From positions 124,001 to 188,000 of the forward strand of contig VDMD01000026.1 in NCBI GenBank assembly GCA_007026445.1: a stretch of DNA of 64,000 bases. Direction: 5' to 3'. Both the position numbers and the translations under genes were made by a program. This document shows, piece after piece, positions 44,527 to 57,442 of this stretch. How positions within the stretch are numbered: the first letter of the stretch is position 1; every line of letters starts with the position of its first letter. This DNA comes from Schizophyllum amplum. Its lineage: Eukaryota > Basidiomycota > Agaricomycetes > Agaricales > Schizophyllaceae. The notes beneath the pieces are model-generated. The model was not told the DNA's origin. It made no database searches and worked only from the letters and a program-made list of their open reading frames with translations.

Positions 44527-46619
44527 ATTGTATAGTATAAGCCGAAGTGTGGCCACTCAATGTCTGTACAGGTTAGCAAAAGTGTTGTCACCCATCCGGA
44601 CTCGACGGACATTTCCATCCCGGATCCAACTGTGAACAGGATGGTTCTATTGTACATGACTGTATCGTTTGCTTAGGCAATCCATATGTCGGGCTCGCCG
44701 CCGCCGTTGCGTTGCATCGGCAACGCTGAAGATGGTTCTATAGCTAACTGACGCGGCGCGCATATAGACGTTACACGATTGAGCGCATAGTCGATGATTG
44801 TTATTCGATTTGGACTGAGGAAGCTGAAGGCATTTGAAGACGTCTTTTCGGTTCCCGCGATCTCAAGTTCCTGCCTTGCTAGGTATAGTCTCGTAAACCA
44901 TCCTCTAGTAAACTAGCTAGGTCCCCGCATCGTGACGCGTCCGGCAACCGCCGCTGTCGCACTGAAATTCATGTCTTCACTGTAAGGCCCTGGGGGTTCT
45001 TTCACGGGCTGTGTATTACCCTGCTGCGTTCATGGGTGCTTAAATGGTATGCAGACATGCAGACGTCTGTCTAAGGACAAACGGATGTTGAGCCACGAGT
45101 TTTTGAAGATGTTGAACTTTCATCACGTGCCAAATCACACCGGTGTTGCACGTGGCGGCTACCGGCCAAGAGAAAGCGCACCTGGTAATAGGTATCAGCG
45201 CTGTTCACCTCGACATGGCATGATATACCCCATCTGGGAGGATCAGACTCTCTAGACTGATCAGCGCTGAGGGTCATGCTAACGTCTGGTGTGAGCCGCG
45301 GGCCAGAGAGTGGTGCGAACGCCCGACCGCGGCGCGAGGCAAGCTAAGACGGCCGACGGTCGAACGTCGGTCGAAGGGCCCGTGACTGTCACGTGCATGC
45401 CCCACGATCACGGGCCGGTTGGACGCGTAGACTTTCCATCTTGGACAGTCGCGTCCACCGACCAAAGTTCGGCAGTCCCTCACCTCATTTTTCTCGCCCC
45501 ACCATCCCATCCCTTCTGCTTTCTCGCTACGCTCGGGGCTGCCTCGGCCTTGGCTGACGGTCGCTATCGGCCGTTGGTCAGGTGTCGGGGTCGCCTCGCA
45601 GTGTACTGCCGGCGACGCACGACAGCCACGGATCAGGCGTGGAAGTTCGACTGGTCAGCTGACCGTGGGCTTCCCCCTGTCCGGGCTTGTCGGCTCCGCC
45701 GACATGGCACACCCCGGCTTCGTCTCACGATGAAAGACGGGTACCTCCTTCCCTCCTCATCTTCTTCTTCTTCTTGTATGTATATACCTTACAGGAATAT
45801 ATACATACAGGCAGAGTCTTAGGATCTGCCTTCCTTCTTCTCTTCTTCCCTTCTCATATTCCTGCTAGACCATAGAGCCTGACCTGGGCCGCTTAGCTTG
45901 CAGTCATGGGTCCCCCGAGGGGAAAGTCTTATTCGATCTGGACGTCAGGGACCCGAACACTCGCGGAAGCCGCGTCGGCTCCGGACGACCTCCGGGCCCA
46001 CGTGCCTCTCCCGCGGCTCGCCTGTGGGCGACATGGCTGCACTCTGCAGGCACTGTGGGAGCCTTTGGCGTCAAGTAAGATTGAGGAATATATCTGATCA
46101 CAATGAAGTACAGGTGCACCTCGGACGCGGCGTCATTGTCGCCGCTGCCGGCAGATTCCGAGGCCCGAGGGTCGACACTTGCATATGTCGGCCGAGTCGG
46201 CGCTGTGTTGGTGACTTATTTAGGACGCGCATGTGGTAGTGTTGTTCTTCAAGGTTACCCTCAGATATTGTAGCACAGTCCAGGCACAGTCTCCGTGTGA
46301 CAGTTCACGCAGCAGCCCGACAACGCGACGCGACGCAACACGAGGATAGTTGAACTTACCACGTGCTGGCCGGCGTCACCATTGGTGTTCATCATGTAGA
46401 AAAATCGAACTGAACGTTTCCTTTCGCTCTTATACGCCAAAATTTGTCTGTGAGCAGGGCTTGGTGTTGCTTATATGTGCCATAGGAGGCTAAATCGAAT
46501 AAGAATAATCGACTATACGCTCTGGGTCCCCCGCTGACCACCGGCGATAATCCCCACCAGCCGCGATGTGAATCTGATGGCCAGGTCGAAGTACCGGCAA
46601 TTGTGGGCGCCTCTCACTG
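44527..46619. other. 2.1 kb without a supported gene
   Basis: A GTG-initiated frame at 45310-45822 and short pyrimidine runs (TTCTTC)n near 45760 and 45835 are the only items noticed. Confidence 0.45.
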
Positions 46620-48146
46620 TCAGCGCAGACACATAGCCTGGTGACCAAGTCCTCCAACCGCGTGCGGAGCCGCGTTGGATGAGTTTTTTATTAGATGTGG
46701 CAACAGAATATGATGAGTTTCGAGACGGCATAAGCATAGGTGAGTGAAGTACAAGGACCGTGTTGACGCGCGGGCGCGCAGTACCAAGTCCATATATGGC
46801 AACTTTTTATGCCTCGGTCCGCGCAACCGCGCACGTTCTCGATCATCTGTCCTGTCAGCCAAAATCCCGGCCGGATTTACCGGTCCCTCCCCAGACGCTT
46901 CGCTTGTCAGGGGAGGGATCGGACTCCGGTCTAGCAGACACAGCTTGTAGTTGACATCGTCGCTGACAGGTGGACGACCCCAAGTAGTGGATCTACGAGC
47001 ATATGAAGAGCACAATGATGTTCTTTGGATAATACATATTACAAGAGTGTGCTGATTACCACCCGAGCAGACCGTGCTGGTGTGGGGCAAGCAAGAAGAG
47101 AGGCACCAGCAGCGACTATAGAAGGCCGAGTGCCTCACCTCGTGCCGCAGGCCACCAAGCGGCGCCGGTCCCGCCCCCGCCGAGCCCACCAAAAACAAGA
47201 AGAAAATGCGCTCCGCGCTCGGCGACGCCTCCAACCTGCCCTCGCGCCTCCCGCACGCGTGCGCAGATGCGACTTGCGATCGCGGTCGGGGGCGACGACG
47301 GTATTGGCGGCGGGGGCGCGGGCGCAGTGGGAGGCTCGCGACCATCTTGTTCGCTTGCGCGGCTTTGCTGGCTCGTGAGGCGAGCTCGGCCTCGAAGCAC
47401 GTTCGCAGCGCGTTCACCTCTTCGGTCGTAACGAGGTGCTCGGTGACTGCAGACAATTAGGCATGTCAATTCAAACGAGCTGCATACTCACTGTATTGTG
47501 TCGCAAGTCGGGAACGACGCTGTATCTGGATGGCGGAGGGCGACTTTGATGCGGGCACGGCGGGCAACATGTACGCGCGGGCCTTGCGCTTGCGCCTCTT
47601 GAGCGTCTCGAGCGTATGCTGCACACTTGATATTGTGGTGGTGGTGGTGGTCGTCGACGTCGCCCAGCTTGTGAACAGCGAAAAGGGTGCACCGTCGAGA
47701 TAGCCGAGCACGCCAGAGACGAGCGGCCAGCTCGTCTCGAGCGCCTGATTGAGCGTGGGCATCGCCCTGCGAGAGCTTGCCGAGAAGGGCCGCGAGCTGG
47801 TGTTTGCACGTGCGGGGCACGCCCTTGTGCTGCAAGCCAGCGAGCGCGAGAGACTGAGCGCCCGAGGCGACAGGTGAGCGACGTAAGCGACATCGCAGGT
47901 ACGTTCGTGTCGAGCGCGGCGTCCCGAGGGCCCGGGCGATCGCCGTAAACGCCGTATAATGGTGGAGGCTGGTCCAAGAGTTGTGCTGCTGGGCTCTGGC
48001 GCCGGCAGGGAGACGCGCCGTCGCCGTCGCGGTCCTCCCGATCGGGCTCCTCGTCGCACAAGACAGCCCGGCTTTGGGCGCCCTGCGCTTCTTGGTGTTG
48101 ACGGGCTGCTATAAAGGTGGCTGTATGCGCACCCTGTACGAGTCAA
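46620..48146 (-). other. GC-rich region with overlapping long frames; coding status unclear
   Basis: Three minus-strand frames overlap. The best stretch is VTTEEVNALRTCFEAELASR (about 47385-47440), preceded by a CTGCAG acceptor, and a low-complexity Pro/Arg part follows. A (CCA)n run encodes His or Thr at 47635-47655. A gene may exist here but no single model fits. Confidence 0.3.
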
Positions 48147-49232
48147 CTCCTTATAAAAGTGAGTATATGCGCTAAATAAAGGTGATGTGATGTACGCACC
48201 GTCGATGCACGGCCTCTTTTGCGAGCTGCCCTCCCGACACTAGTTCTCCAGCCCGGTCGATCAACTGCGTGCGGGGCGAGTATTGAGCATCGATATGTGA
48301 TAGATTCGTCTTGCTCGTCGTCCTGAAAATCGGTAATCAGATAGTCAACGTTGCGGCTCTCGCGATGATCGTGGGGAGGTCAAGCAGGCTGGTCGCGCGT
48401 ACAGCGGAGTAGCCAGGCTGACAGGAGGGCTGACCCTGCTCGTTCTTGCTTGATAAAGGCCGCGCCTGCAGAACATGGTGTGGGTAAAAGGCAAGGAGGG
48501 AGAGTCCCAAAAATATGGTTGCGACCACGAGGCCGCGTCATGTCCGGGAATTGCTGACGTCATGTTCCTGGAGTTTGCGTGCACGCCGAACTTCAACACG
48601 CGCCTCATTTCGACTCGGTTTACTTCCAAGCTCATGCTAAGCTTATATCTCAACGGCCCCGCGCAATGTGCTAATCACATGAGTCTGTCCGCCCCCAAGC
48701 GGTGGCTGTGCATATGGGTTTTCGCCTGCGCGGATTCTTGTACGGCGCGCAGTGCCTCTCACTACGGGATATTTCCTGCCGTGCAAAGGGACCTTATGAT
48801 CTAATGGAATTATCGGACACTCCTACGCAGTTTCAAGTGTATCGCTTGGGATATGTATGAGAATTCTCCCGCGTGAATCGGATTGCTCCCTGATTCCCAC
48901 GGGCCCGAGCCGAAATCACGCGGGCTGCAACCTCGTGATGAGCTGCAAGCTGCTGCGTGCTGCAGCCAACTTTATACGCGGCTGTTTCGAGCACCGTTTG
49001 ACCTGAAGCTTTTAACTTCGACGGCCCGACTTTCAGGTCACCAAGAAACGCCAAAGAAACAACGGTACGACTGAGGTATAGTATGAAACAAGACGCGCCC
49101 TTACCCCTCCTTTGTCCACTGATCATCCTTTATCCCGCGTCCTTTGTATGGACGCATGGCGTGACCACGCGCCTACTGAGACTATATTTCTTCCTTCGGC
49201 CACTTTGTTCATGCACGTCTTCGCCTCTTACC
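48147..49232. other. no supported gene
   Basis: Short frames only upstream of the WD40 gene. Confidence 0.4.
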
Positions 49233-50644
49233 ATGACGGAATACACTGAGCTTGCAACCTTACAAGGGCAAGAGGACGGCGTGCTGTCCCTGGGGTTTTC
49301 CGCACGCGGGAAGTATATCGCCGCGACTGGTGCGTTTTTAGCCTATCGTTCGGCACATGCTCATGCATCATGGGCTGGTCAGGTTACGCTGGTGTCTGCA
49401 TTTGGGAGGTCGCTCAGCAGCAGCGTGTCTCTGTTCCGGCCCCTCCCGCTGTAATCACGGACAAGCACATATATACACGTTCGGTGTGGCTCCATTTCGA
49501 GCATACAGGATTACATGTTTTAGTGCTGGGCTCCAAGCGCGGAGACATATCGCTGTGGCGATGGAGTCCCCTTACCAACGCACGTATCTCAACTCATCAG
49601 AACGCGTCACGCTCACGAGATATCTAGGCTTTCGTATATTCGTGCCGTTCCAAACACTCACCTGATGTCACCGAAGTCTTATCGATGGACGTATATCGAC
49701 GCTCCGTACATCATGAGGAGCGAGGTCGCGTCGCCGTCTCGACGGCTGACGGTCGAATAACGCTCTGGTCTGTTTGCCCGTCTGCAGACAAGCTGCGACA
49801 GATATTCTCCGTTCAGCTCGAGCCAGCATTCTTCCCAAAAACAATCAAGTTCGACGTGTCTGCTCATGCCATTGTCGCTTTTGCGGAAACGGGGGGCACC
49901 ATGTAAGTGCCTTCACGCTTAATATCTGATATATACGATGACCATCTCTAGGGCGAGATATCATTGCGATACAGGAAAACATATGGGTCATAGGCATGAT
50001 GGGCCAGAAGTGATGTAAGTCGCCAAAAGACATGCCAAAGCGTCTTTAAGTGATGGTTCTTAGGGCTTCTGTTGCCATTGACGCGGCGAAGTCCGTATTC
50101 GCTGCGTACACAGGGTCAACCTACGAATTTTCCTCTCTACGCAGGCAAATGCACATCGCGACCATCGACAGTGAGACACCAGACATATACTATCCAATGT
50201 CGATGGCTTTCGCGGAAGGTGGGGAACTATTATTGGTTGGAACCGATAAAGCGCACGCTTTGCTGTACGATGTAGAACATGGGAGGATCCGTCAGAGCTT
50301 CGGGTACCCCAAGGGCGGTCTGGTTCAGCAGGTTGCGGTATGTACTCTGGCAATCCGCATCGATGTTACTCACAGATCGGCAGGCATGTAGCACGAAGGA
50401 CTGTCATCTGGTTGCTTTCGCAGGCTCCAGTATACGTCGATCCGCAGACGTGATCATATATGTCAAAGCGCGTTCGCGGTCGACCCCACCTATACCCCAG
50501 GCACTCGTGCACACCGCAGACTGCAACGTGTCTACGACCCGGATGCCCTTGAGCAAGATTCTGCACTGGGCTTTCACGGTCGCCATATTGTGTCTCGCAT
50601 TGCATAACTTGGCGAATCTGACGGTGTGTTCGGCATTGTACTGA
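49233..50644 (+). CDS. WD40-repeat protein with C-terminal membrane segment
   Basis: Six exons, all phase-consistent: 49233-49329, 49383-49583, 49677-49902, 49952-50014, 50064-50337 and 50384-50644. Introns: 53, 93, 49, 49 and 46 nt; product 373 aa. WD-type blades: LATLQGQEDGVLSLGFSARG ... GVCIWEV; LHVLVLGSKRGDISLWRW; RVAVSTADGRITLWSV; MSMAFAEGGELLLVGTDKAH ... YDVEHG. Many GH/WD landmarks are degenerate, as in the mushroom-expanded WD40 family. Near the end ILHWAFTVAILCLALHNL is a probable single membrane helix. Inferred role: scaffold at a membrane; partners unknown. Confidence 0.78.
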
Positions 50645-52600
50645 CATCAACATATGCTTACCTACTAGCAGACGCAATACATTTCGCGCATCGAGCACGG
50701 TGATCTGGACTATGGGACTGCCGATGCAAAGGCGCCCGCATGGTGGGGATTTACCTCGAGAGGGGCCGTCCCGTAGTGAATATGTCTTCATGCAAAACTC
50801 TAGGTAGGGCTCTAGCCCGTCTGTGGACCTCTATGCACTGCCTGTACCCGGAAATCACGACGCTATCCACATGTCGTGTTCCGGCAGAACAGTTTCGTTC
50901 CGCAAATTACCGCGCCTTCTGTCTTCGTCTACTGTTAATTGGTTGCAAAAGATAATCAGTGGTAACTATCATACTGATCCCCCGGACGACTGGAGGACGA
51001 CAGACCTAACCCCAGCTTCGCACATGATAAATCATACTTTGACGTCACGATGCCTCTCCATCTGAAAGCCCTCAGATGGGGCAGAGGGTGGACGTAAGGA
51101 TAATTCTGCAGGTTGTTTGACTCCGCAGTGTCCAGTACAAGCCCTCAATGACTGGTGCTCTACAAGATACACACTCCGCCTTGGCTACGCGGCTGACGTC
51201 GAATCCAGGAAAGAGCGGCGAAGCAAGCGGGGTCCGACCACGCTGGCTATGATTGAAATTCGCATCGCCATGGCGGAACACAGATCTTTTCACTTGCACG
51301 GCTAATAAATGGAATGCTGCCGTCGTGAAGCCGACCGGCTTTAGTATGACCAGTTCGTCGCCAGAACCGGCGTCGAGTAAGCCAGAGTGGGATCCGACTG
51401 AACTTTCGAGTGATCGCCAGCGGCTGATCTAGATGGTTCCAACGAACTCTTGGGTATAATTCGAGTTGTGCTCCTATGGAGCAGCCGCTGTCCTTGTCGG
51501 TATCAAACTCAGAAAGCGGAGACCGACGGTTGGGACATCGAGAGGTATTCAGCTCGTTCATTCTAGAGTCTATGTCTCCCCATCATTCTTCCATTCAGCA
51601 TACTTACTCGCCCGCCTGCCCTCGTACTGGGAATTTTCATGTCGTGTGCTACGTACATCGTAGCCAGCTTCGCGCGTCGTGCTACTGCGGCCCGAGAATT
51701 GCCTGAGCGCTTATTTACATCACGGCCGCCTTCCTCAATCTCCTCGACAGCTGCGTCTTCGCTAACACAGTCATGTCTGAGTCATGTGTATAATCTATGC
51801 TCTAAGCCATCGATCTTATGTGCCTGCCGTTCGTCTGTGATCACTAGACTCAACAAGTGCCTCAGGCTGTTGGCCCTCCTTCCGATAGTAACGATGTTGG
51901 CCTGATCGACATGGCCCAAACCCATTCCCACACTGCTCTGCAAGTCAAGACTTGCAGGTCTAGCTGGTTCATATCCCTACAAGTACAACTTAGATGCAAT
52001 GTCCCCATAAAGTGTCCCTACGCACTTTCTCGCTCGCAAACGGGACAGTGTCCGACGAAGGAGCCTCGTCACCCGTATGTACGATTGCAATGTACAGACA
52101 AGCGTCCCATCATGATTTTTTGCACAGTATAGTAGCCATACTGATAGGAATACTGTCGCTGACCCACAATAGAAACATGACCCCCTAGCGAAACACCCGC
52201 CGCGTGCGCGCGTAAGCAATGCAAAATTCGTGAAACTAATGATCACAGTAGACCATACATTCAAATGTTGTCCTACAAAGTTTCGAAGCCCAACTTGTCC
52301 TGTTCGTGGAGAAGCGTGGACAAGAGGGGCAAGCCCCGAAATCCGGCTACGCGCCGCTTTACGCGCCCATGAAAAGCGCTCTGTGACATCCAAAATCACA
52401 GAACATGCATCCCCACGCGTAAGCAGGCCATTACTGCCGATACAGCCTTAGTTTGAACTGGAGAGAGAGGTGTCCGTCTTCCGTTTTGCTAGGGGGTACG
52501 AGGGGGTTTTGCCGGGTAGACATTCTGCCCCCAGAGCGATCGCATTTCACGCCCGCCTGCGTTGAAAATATTCCAGGGCATACTCTAAGTGGTCTACTAA
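50645..52600. other. 2 kb without a supported gene
   Basis: Open frames on both strands without domains. A repeated TRACTCAACAAGTG-type word was seen but not developed. I see no RNA gene. Confidence 0.4.
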
Positions 52601-53361
52601 CTACTCCTCCGCTCCATCGGGTGTGATGAACACAGGACCCGGAAAGGTGGGGTGGTGGTCTTGGGGTGGAGGGGTTTTGCGTGCGGTCCGACGCCTGCCC
52701 GGATGCGCATACTCGGCGACTTCATGGTGCCCGTAAGTCACTAGGAACGAAGGCAAAAGTAACGAGTTCACGCACAGCGCTCCGACGATGATGAGCTGGT
52801 CCCTTGCACGCCTTTGTGCGCGCCCGTGTTGGATTGCGGTCTCTGTGCTTGCTCGGGCAGGTTAACCGAGTCGATGGTCGTGCGCGCGACGCGATCTTCG
52901 GACATGGCGGTCTTGGCGGCGCCGATGGTGGTGGTAGGATGGTTGTGGGAGAAGTATGGCCGGGCGTCTTGGTATTATAAAGGGCGTCTGGCGAACAAAG
53001 GACGATGCCGACATTGATCGATGCCTGCATCAGTCACTGTTCTTTGTCTTACATTACTCGTGGACTCATCGCGCGAACCCTTCACGAAGCGTTGGTACGC
53101 AGCGCTGCTTGATTCGACAGGTATATTGCAAAAAACAAAGTCAAAGTACATGAACGAGTTCCGAAAAGTGCGCGGGGCGCTGGATTCTGGCAAGCAATAC
53201 AGGATCCTGAACCTAGCTGTCAGTTGCCTGTATACGATGATGATGAGAAGTGAAGCCAACGGAGCGAGATGGGTGCACTGACCTCTGAGACGATGAATCG
53301 GAGCGATGGGATGGAGGACAGTAGTGCCGGTGACTTCGCGGCCGAAAGATCCGCGTGTATA

Positions 53362-53407
<46 letters not shown>

Positions 53408-53891
53408 CTACTGGGGGGTGCGGGGTGTCGTGAAGGGCCTGGATGAGAGCTAAGTGGACGAAGTCTCAACGGCGCGGACAGGGCCGTCGAGGACCGGTGA
53501 AATGTAGCCTGGTAACCAAGCCCTCCGATCGCAGAGGAAGGGGGAGGGGCAATAGGGACGCGCCGACGTCGACCTGGCTAGGGAACTTGAGCAGGCGACG
53601 AGATCGCAACATGCGTTCACGCACCGAGAGAGAACCAGCCGCACGGTGACGCTCGCTCGAACAATTCCGTACTGGGCGTCCCCCTCATCTTCAAGGTCGC
53701 AGGGCGGGTGAGGCGCCGCGGACGATGGTCGGGTGCAACATCCTGGACAGCCAGCAAGAGCTCATGACGGCGAGAAGCAAGAGAGCAGCTCGCGATTGAT
53801 CGTCCCGGGCCGATCATTTGATCACGTCTTTTGCGGGCAGGCGATTACCGTTTATGGAATGGCGATTACCTCTTGTAGAACGTCGGGCCTG
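52601..53891 (-). repeat. inverted fragment of the duplicated family (copy D)
   Basis: Reverse complement of about 6110-7386 of copy A, longer than copy C. The right border shares GGCGATTACC plus TCTTGTAGAACGTCGG with copy C. The left border cuts the chromodomain gene in exon 2. Confidence 0.93.
52603..52905 (-). pseudogene. 5' fragment of the chromodomain gene
   Basis: The ATG equivalent is at 52905, exon 1 down to 52776, then the 56 nt intron and the start of exon 2, truncated just before the chromodomain core. It cannot encode the domain. Confidence 0.85.
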
Positions 53892-54639
53892 TGTTCGGCT
53901 CCTCATGCTTTGGACGATCAAAGCCTGCGCGGCTTGCGCCAAGCTTGCGCAATGCGAGCGAAGGACGGGGCACGATGCTGCACGCCGCGTGCCGGAGCGC
54001 GGGGCTTGCTCCGAACTTATCCTCTGAGGCTTGAGCTTACGGGTACCCACCTGACCGAAGCAATCTCCTGTGGAAACACCCGGATACGGAATTTCCGGCG
54101 TAAACCAAATAAACCATCGCTTGGTTGTCCTTACACACCGGAAGTCGCCAATCGAGTGAAAGCAAGAGAGACGAGCGAGGCAGAAAAACCTACCGGGCTT
54201 CGCATCTGAGCGTCTGATCAGTCGAATGATCAGTAAAAGTACCAGTAATCGGACTCGCGCCCGACGAGGTCAACAACCCCCATTTGATTTTGTTGTGTTT
54301 GTGTTTTGTGAGAGCCGGCGCTCGTCCCCATAAATGAGAGCCACCACCAGAAATGGTCTTCTATCTTCCCCGGATGACTGCACGCGTCCTGCGAGCTTAT
54401 TCTGCATACGCGACGCATAAGGACGGCGGTTTGATCGTGGTCTTTCGGGTGGTATAACGATCAGGACGGCTCCGATTGGTTGAGCCACGTTACCTTGCCT
54501 TGCAAGGTCTCTCGACACCCCATATTGAAAGCATGGGACAGAGCAATCAGAACAATGACAACAGAGGTCAAGCAAGAACAAAAAACTTGGTCTCGCCACC
54601 CTCTAAGTAGTCTCGGATCCCTGAACGTTTGCTTTGGTG
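53892..54639. other. no supported gene
   Basis: Right flank of copy D and downstream side of the LINE fragment. Only short frames. Confidence 0.4.
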
Positions 54640-56599
54640 GTGGTGGTGGTGTATTACCCGAGAGGTCCCTCAAGGAGCTAACGGGGTGCCCGTACTACAC
54701 AATGTGCGCTACAACTGTGCTACGGAGCCAAACAACACACGAAATCATCCTTGCGGCTACCCCCTCCCCAACCGGGTCGCGTCCAGATCTCTCCCGCATT
54801 TCATGTAAATAATCGTGTACCTACCGAACGTCAGTCTCTCCGAAGACAGTTTCCAGGCTTGCAAAGGTGGTGTGTAGGCCTTGTGCAACGAGAACAAGTG
54901 CAGGACGTTAAATGCGAACTTGCCGAGCATGACTTGGGTGTCCGCGTTGGCTGCCAGTGTACGGAGCCATGTCGCGGGGCCAGGGGAGAGCCCACGGATA
55001 GTGTCGTCTACGCCTCCAACCTCGTCCCAGAACGCATGCCGCCTGCTCGCCTGCTCGACGCGCCCAGTGCACGTAAACAGGGCGTGTGCAGCGTCCTCGA
55101 CTGCCCCCGCGCACAGGTGACACAGCCTCCACTCGTATGCGATGTACTTGCCGCGCACGTCCCAGCCCCCCCTGACATGCCAGCAATTCATGGTCTCCGG
55201 TGATGAGCCGCGTGGGGGCCTTCCGGTGGTGGGGCATCGCAATATCGAGGTAGGACCTGTACTGAGCAGCATCGGTGCACACATGATCTCGTTTGTCTAC
55301 TTCCACTCGTCCAAGCATGAGGGCAGTTCGCCGCGGGGCCGTGGGGCCACTGATCTTGCGACGGACATATGCCTGAAATGAGTTCATCCACTGCCTCGCC
55401 TGTAGTCACTTCACTGAAGTCAACTCGCACCGGTGGTCTCAGTCTACTGAGCCCGACTGCCAGGTCGCCAACCCAGCCCTTCTGTCCATGAATATAGAGG
55501 GCACGTGCGTCACGGAAAGCGCGTACGGCTAGCGACCCAGCGGAGGCGAGGAGCATGCGTTTGTAGAACCGAAGAGCAAGGATGAGGCGTTGATGGAGGA
55601 TGGGGAGTAAGCCGGTCTCATAGTACACGAGGACGCGCATTGACCGTTTGGTGTATCCAAGAATTCGCCGAAAGAAGTTGCGTTGCACCTCATGAGTGCG
55701 TCGGTCGCGCGTGGGTGGTCAAGGCAATCCCAACTTCGCACCCGTAGCAAAGGAGAGACTCGATGCGCGCCCGATAAAGCTGGATAGCGATACGCGGCGG
55801 CAGGTCCCCCAGATGTCGCTGGAGGGCCAGTAGAGCACATGCGACCCGCGCGGCTTTGGTGGCTTGCGCGAGGTGATGCTTGTCGTGGACGTCTCCCTGA
55901 GTGGCGCAGAAGAGCATGTCGAGGTGGTCGCTTCATCCGCCCAGGGCACCGCTTCACCGTAGATAGTCAGAGGTCCGAGGGAGGGACCCGCGCGCAAGCC
56001 AAACACAACTCCATGAGTTTTTCGGACGTTGACACGGAGGCCTTTGCCTCCCGCCCAGCTCGCGTATTCCGTGAGTCTACTCTGCGCACCCTCGACGCTA
56101 CCAGATAGTAGCGTGCCGTCATCCGCCTGCTCCACATTCTTCACGCGCACACCATCAAGCATCACACCTTCTGTCCTATTGACTAGACGGATGTCGCCAA
56201 CATAGAAGTTGAACAGAGCTGGAGAGAACGAGTCCCCGGCCAGGACTCCCACATTAGACGCCAGAAGGCGGGCTGCCCAGTGCCCGTGTCCCGTTGCAGG
56301 TTACAAGGTACCAAATGCGGCGATAGATCATCCGCATCCAGTCCAGCTCAGGTCCCCGCATTCCGGCGTCGTATAGCTCTACGTGGATGGTGGATGGGAA
56401 CGCGTTGGTAAGGCCGGGGAACGTGACGTACATCGGACGTTTGTGGGCGAGGGAGCTGTCGATTGCGCACCGCAGAATGAAAGGGTTGAGAAGCCCGTGT
56501 CGGCCTGCGCGGAACCCATTCTGGGTGTCTGGAAGGAGGCCGCCGTCTTCCATCCACTTTACCGCACGGCGCTCAATAATGAGGGGGTCCTTCCCGACC
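54640..56599 (-). mobile_element. non-LTR retrotransposon (LINE) reverse transcriptase, main part, frameshifted
   Basis: Minus-strand blocks in at least four frames: LLPDTQNGFRAGRHG, FPGLTNAFPSTIHVELYDAG, then VLAGDSFSPALFNFYVGDIR, VEQADDGTLLSG (the catalytic F/YADD site, with Q at the first position), GLRVNVRKTHGVVFG, LRRILGY-type thumb text (MQRNFFRRILGYTKRS), and a C-terminal zinc knuckle (WRLCHLCAGAVEDAAHALFTC). This order is that of fungal LINE ORF2 after the fingers. It ends near a (CCA)n tract at 54635-54655 rather than a poly(A) run. Several frameshifts mean it is inactive. The start of its RT domain continues at 58087, beyond an inserted element. Confidence 0.88.
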
Positions 56600-56735
56600 A
56601 AACGCTATTCCCCCAACGTTCAGCATCACGTGACCCTTCCCACGCGTGACGCCGAGCGAGACTCAGAGATGCGCCTTGCGCACCATGCAAAGGGCCATCA
56701 AGGATAGGTTCGTTTACCACATGTACTGCAGCTAA

Positions 56736-57210
56736 CGGCGTGTCACAATCACGACGAAACAGTCATGCACTTCCTCGTCGTCTGTCCAGCACGCGAACGG
56801 CAACGCCAAATAGCACTGGCCTCTATCGGACGCAACGCACGGTCATTGGCGTACCTACTAGCAAACCCGGAAGGAGTTAAAGCACTCTTCAAGTACATTG
56901 CGCTGACAGGACTGTTTACCGCGACATTCGGAGATGTCGCACCGGAATGAAGAAGCAAGGGAGGAGCTGCGCACGAAGCGCAGGTTATATAAGCAGAGGC
57001 AGGGACCACCACACCACGGACAACGACGAGACAACGGAGAAAAGAGCGGTTGGAGGGGGCACGCCACGAGCGGGCCTCATAGATGAATGGTCAGATTCGG
57101 ACGGACGGACAGACATACGACAAAAACGTAGAATATTTCATGTACACTGTCTACCATATGGCTCGGCCACACAGGACAATAAACATGGAAACCAAAAAAA
57201 AAAAAAAAAA
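56736..57210 (+). mobile_element. 5'-truncated LINE 3' end with poly(A) and target-site duplication
   Basis: Flanked by ACTGCAGCTAA at 56725-56735 and again at 57211-57221 (the first A is shared with the tail). It ends in about 18 A residues (57194-57211). Inside, the plus frame 56741-56950 encodes a LINE C-terminus: CHNHDETVMHFLVVCPARE (zinc knuckle C-x-H ... H-x4-C), then SLAYLLANPEGVKALFKYIA and stop. Known: this is the signature of target-primed reverse transcription. The insertion lies inside the TIR element. Confidence 0.92.
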
Positions 57211-57327
57211 ACTGCAGCTAAGGAAGACATATATAAGGTGGTATGAACCATCAGTAGCAGCTCAGGAAATTGGCACGGCTGAGTGGCAGCCACCATCCTT
57301 TTGTACATAGGGCTTGGCCACACTGCG

Positions 57328-57442
57328 TCGTACGTGGTTGTTTAGCGTAACGGGCCGACACGTCGGCCATGGGACTGTGTAGTCTCCCCAGGCAGACGTT
57401 CGTAGGGGACTGTGTGCGTTCGATCCCCGCCGTACCATTTTT
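57328..57442 (+). ncRNA. tRNA-like / Pol III promoter candidate
   Basis: A-box-like TAGCGTAACGGG (57343-57354; one mismatch to the consensus), B box GTTCGATCC (57418-57426) and a TTTTT terminator at 57438-57442. TCGTACG (57328-57334) pairs 6 of 7 with CGTACCA (57431-57437) as an acceptor stem, and a T-stem pairs 4 of 5. The anticodon arm does not fold cleanly and the span is long, so it is a tRNA-derived SINE, a pseudo-tRNA or chance. Confidence 0.35.

Noticed and set aside
45310..45822. 170-codon frame
   Set aside because: GTG start, Arg/Pro-rich, no splice or domain support; ends in a simple-sequence Ser run.
54480..55203. Plus-strand frames over the LINE
   Set aside because: Antisense to the reverse transcriptase C-terminal zinc knuckle.
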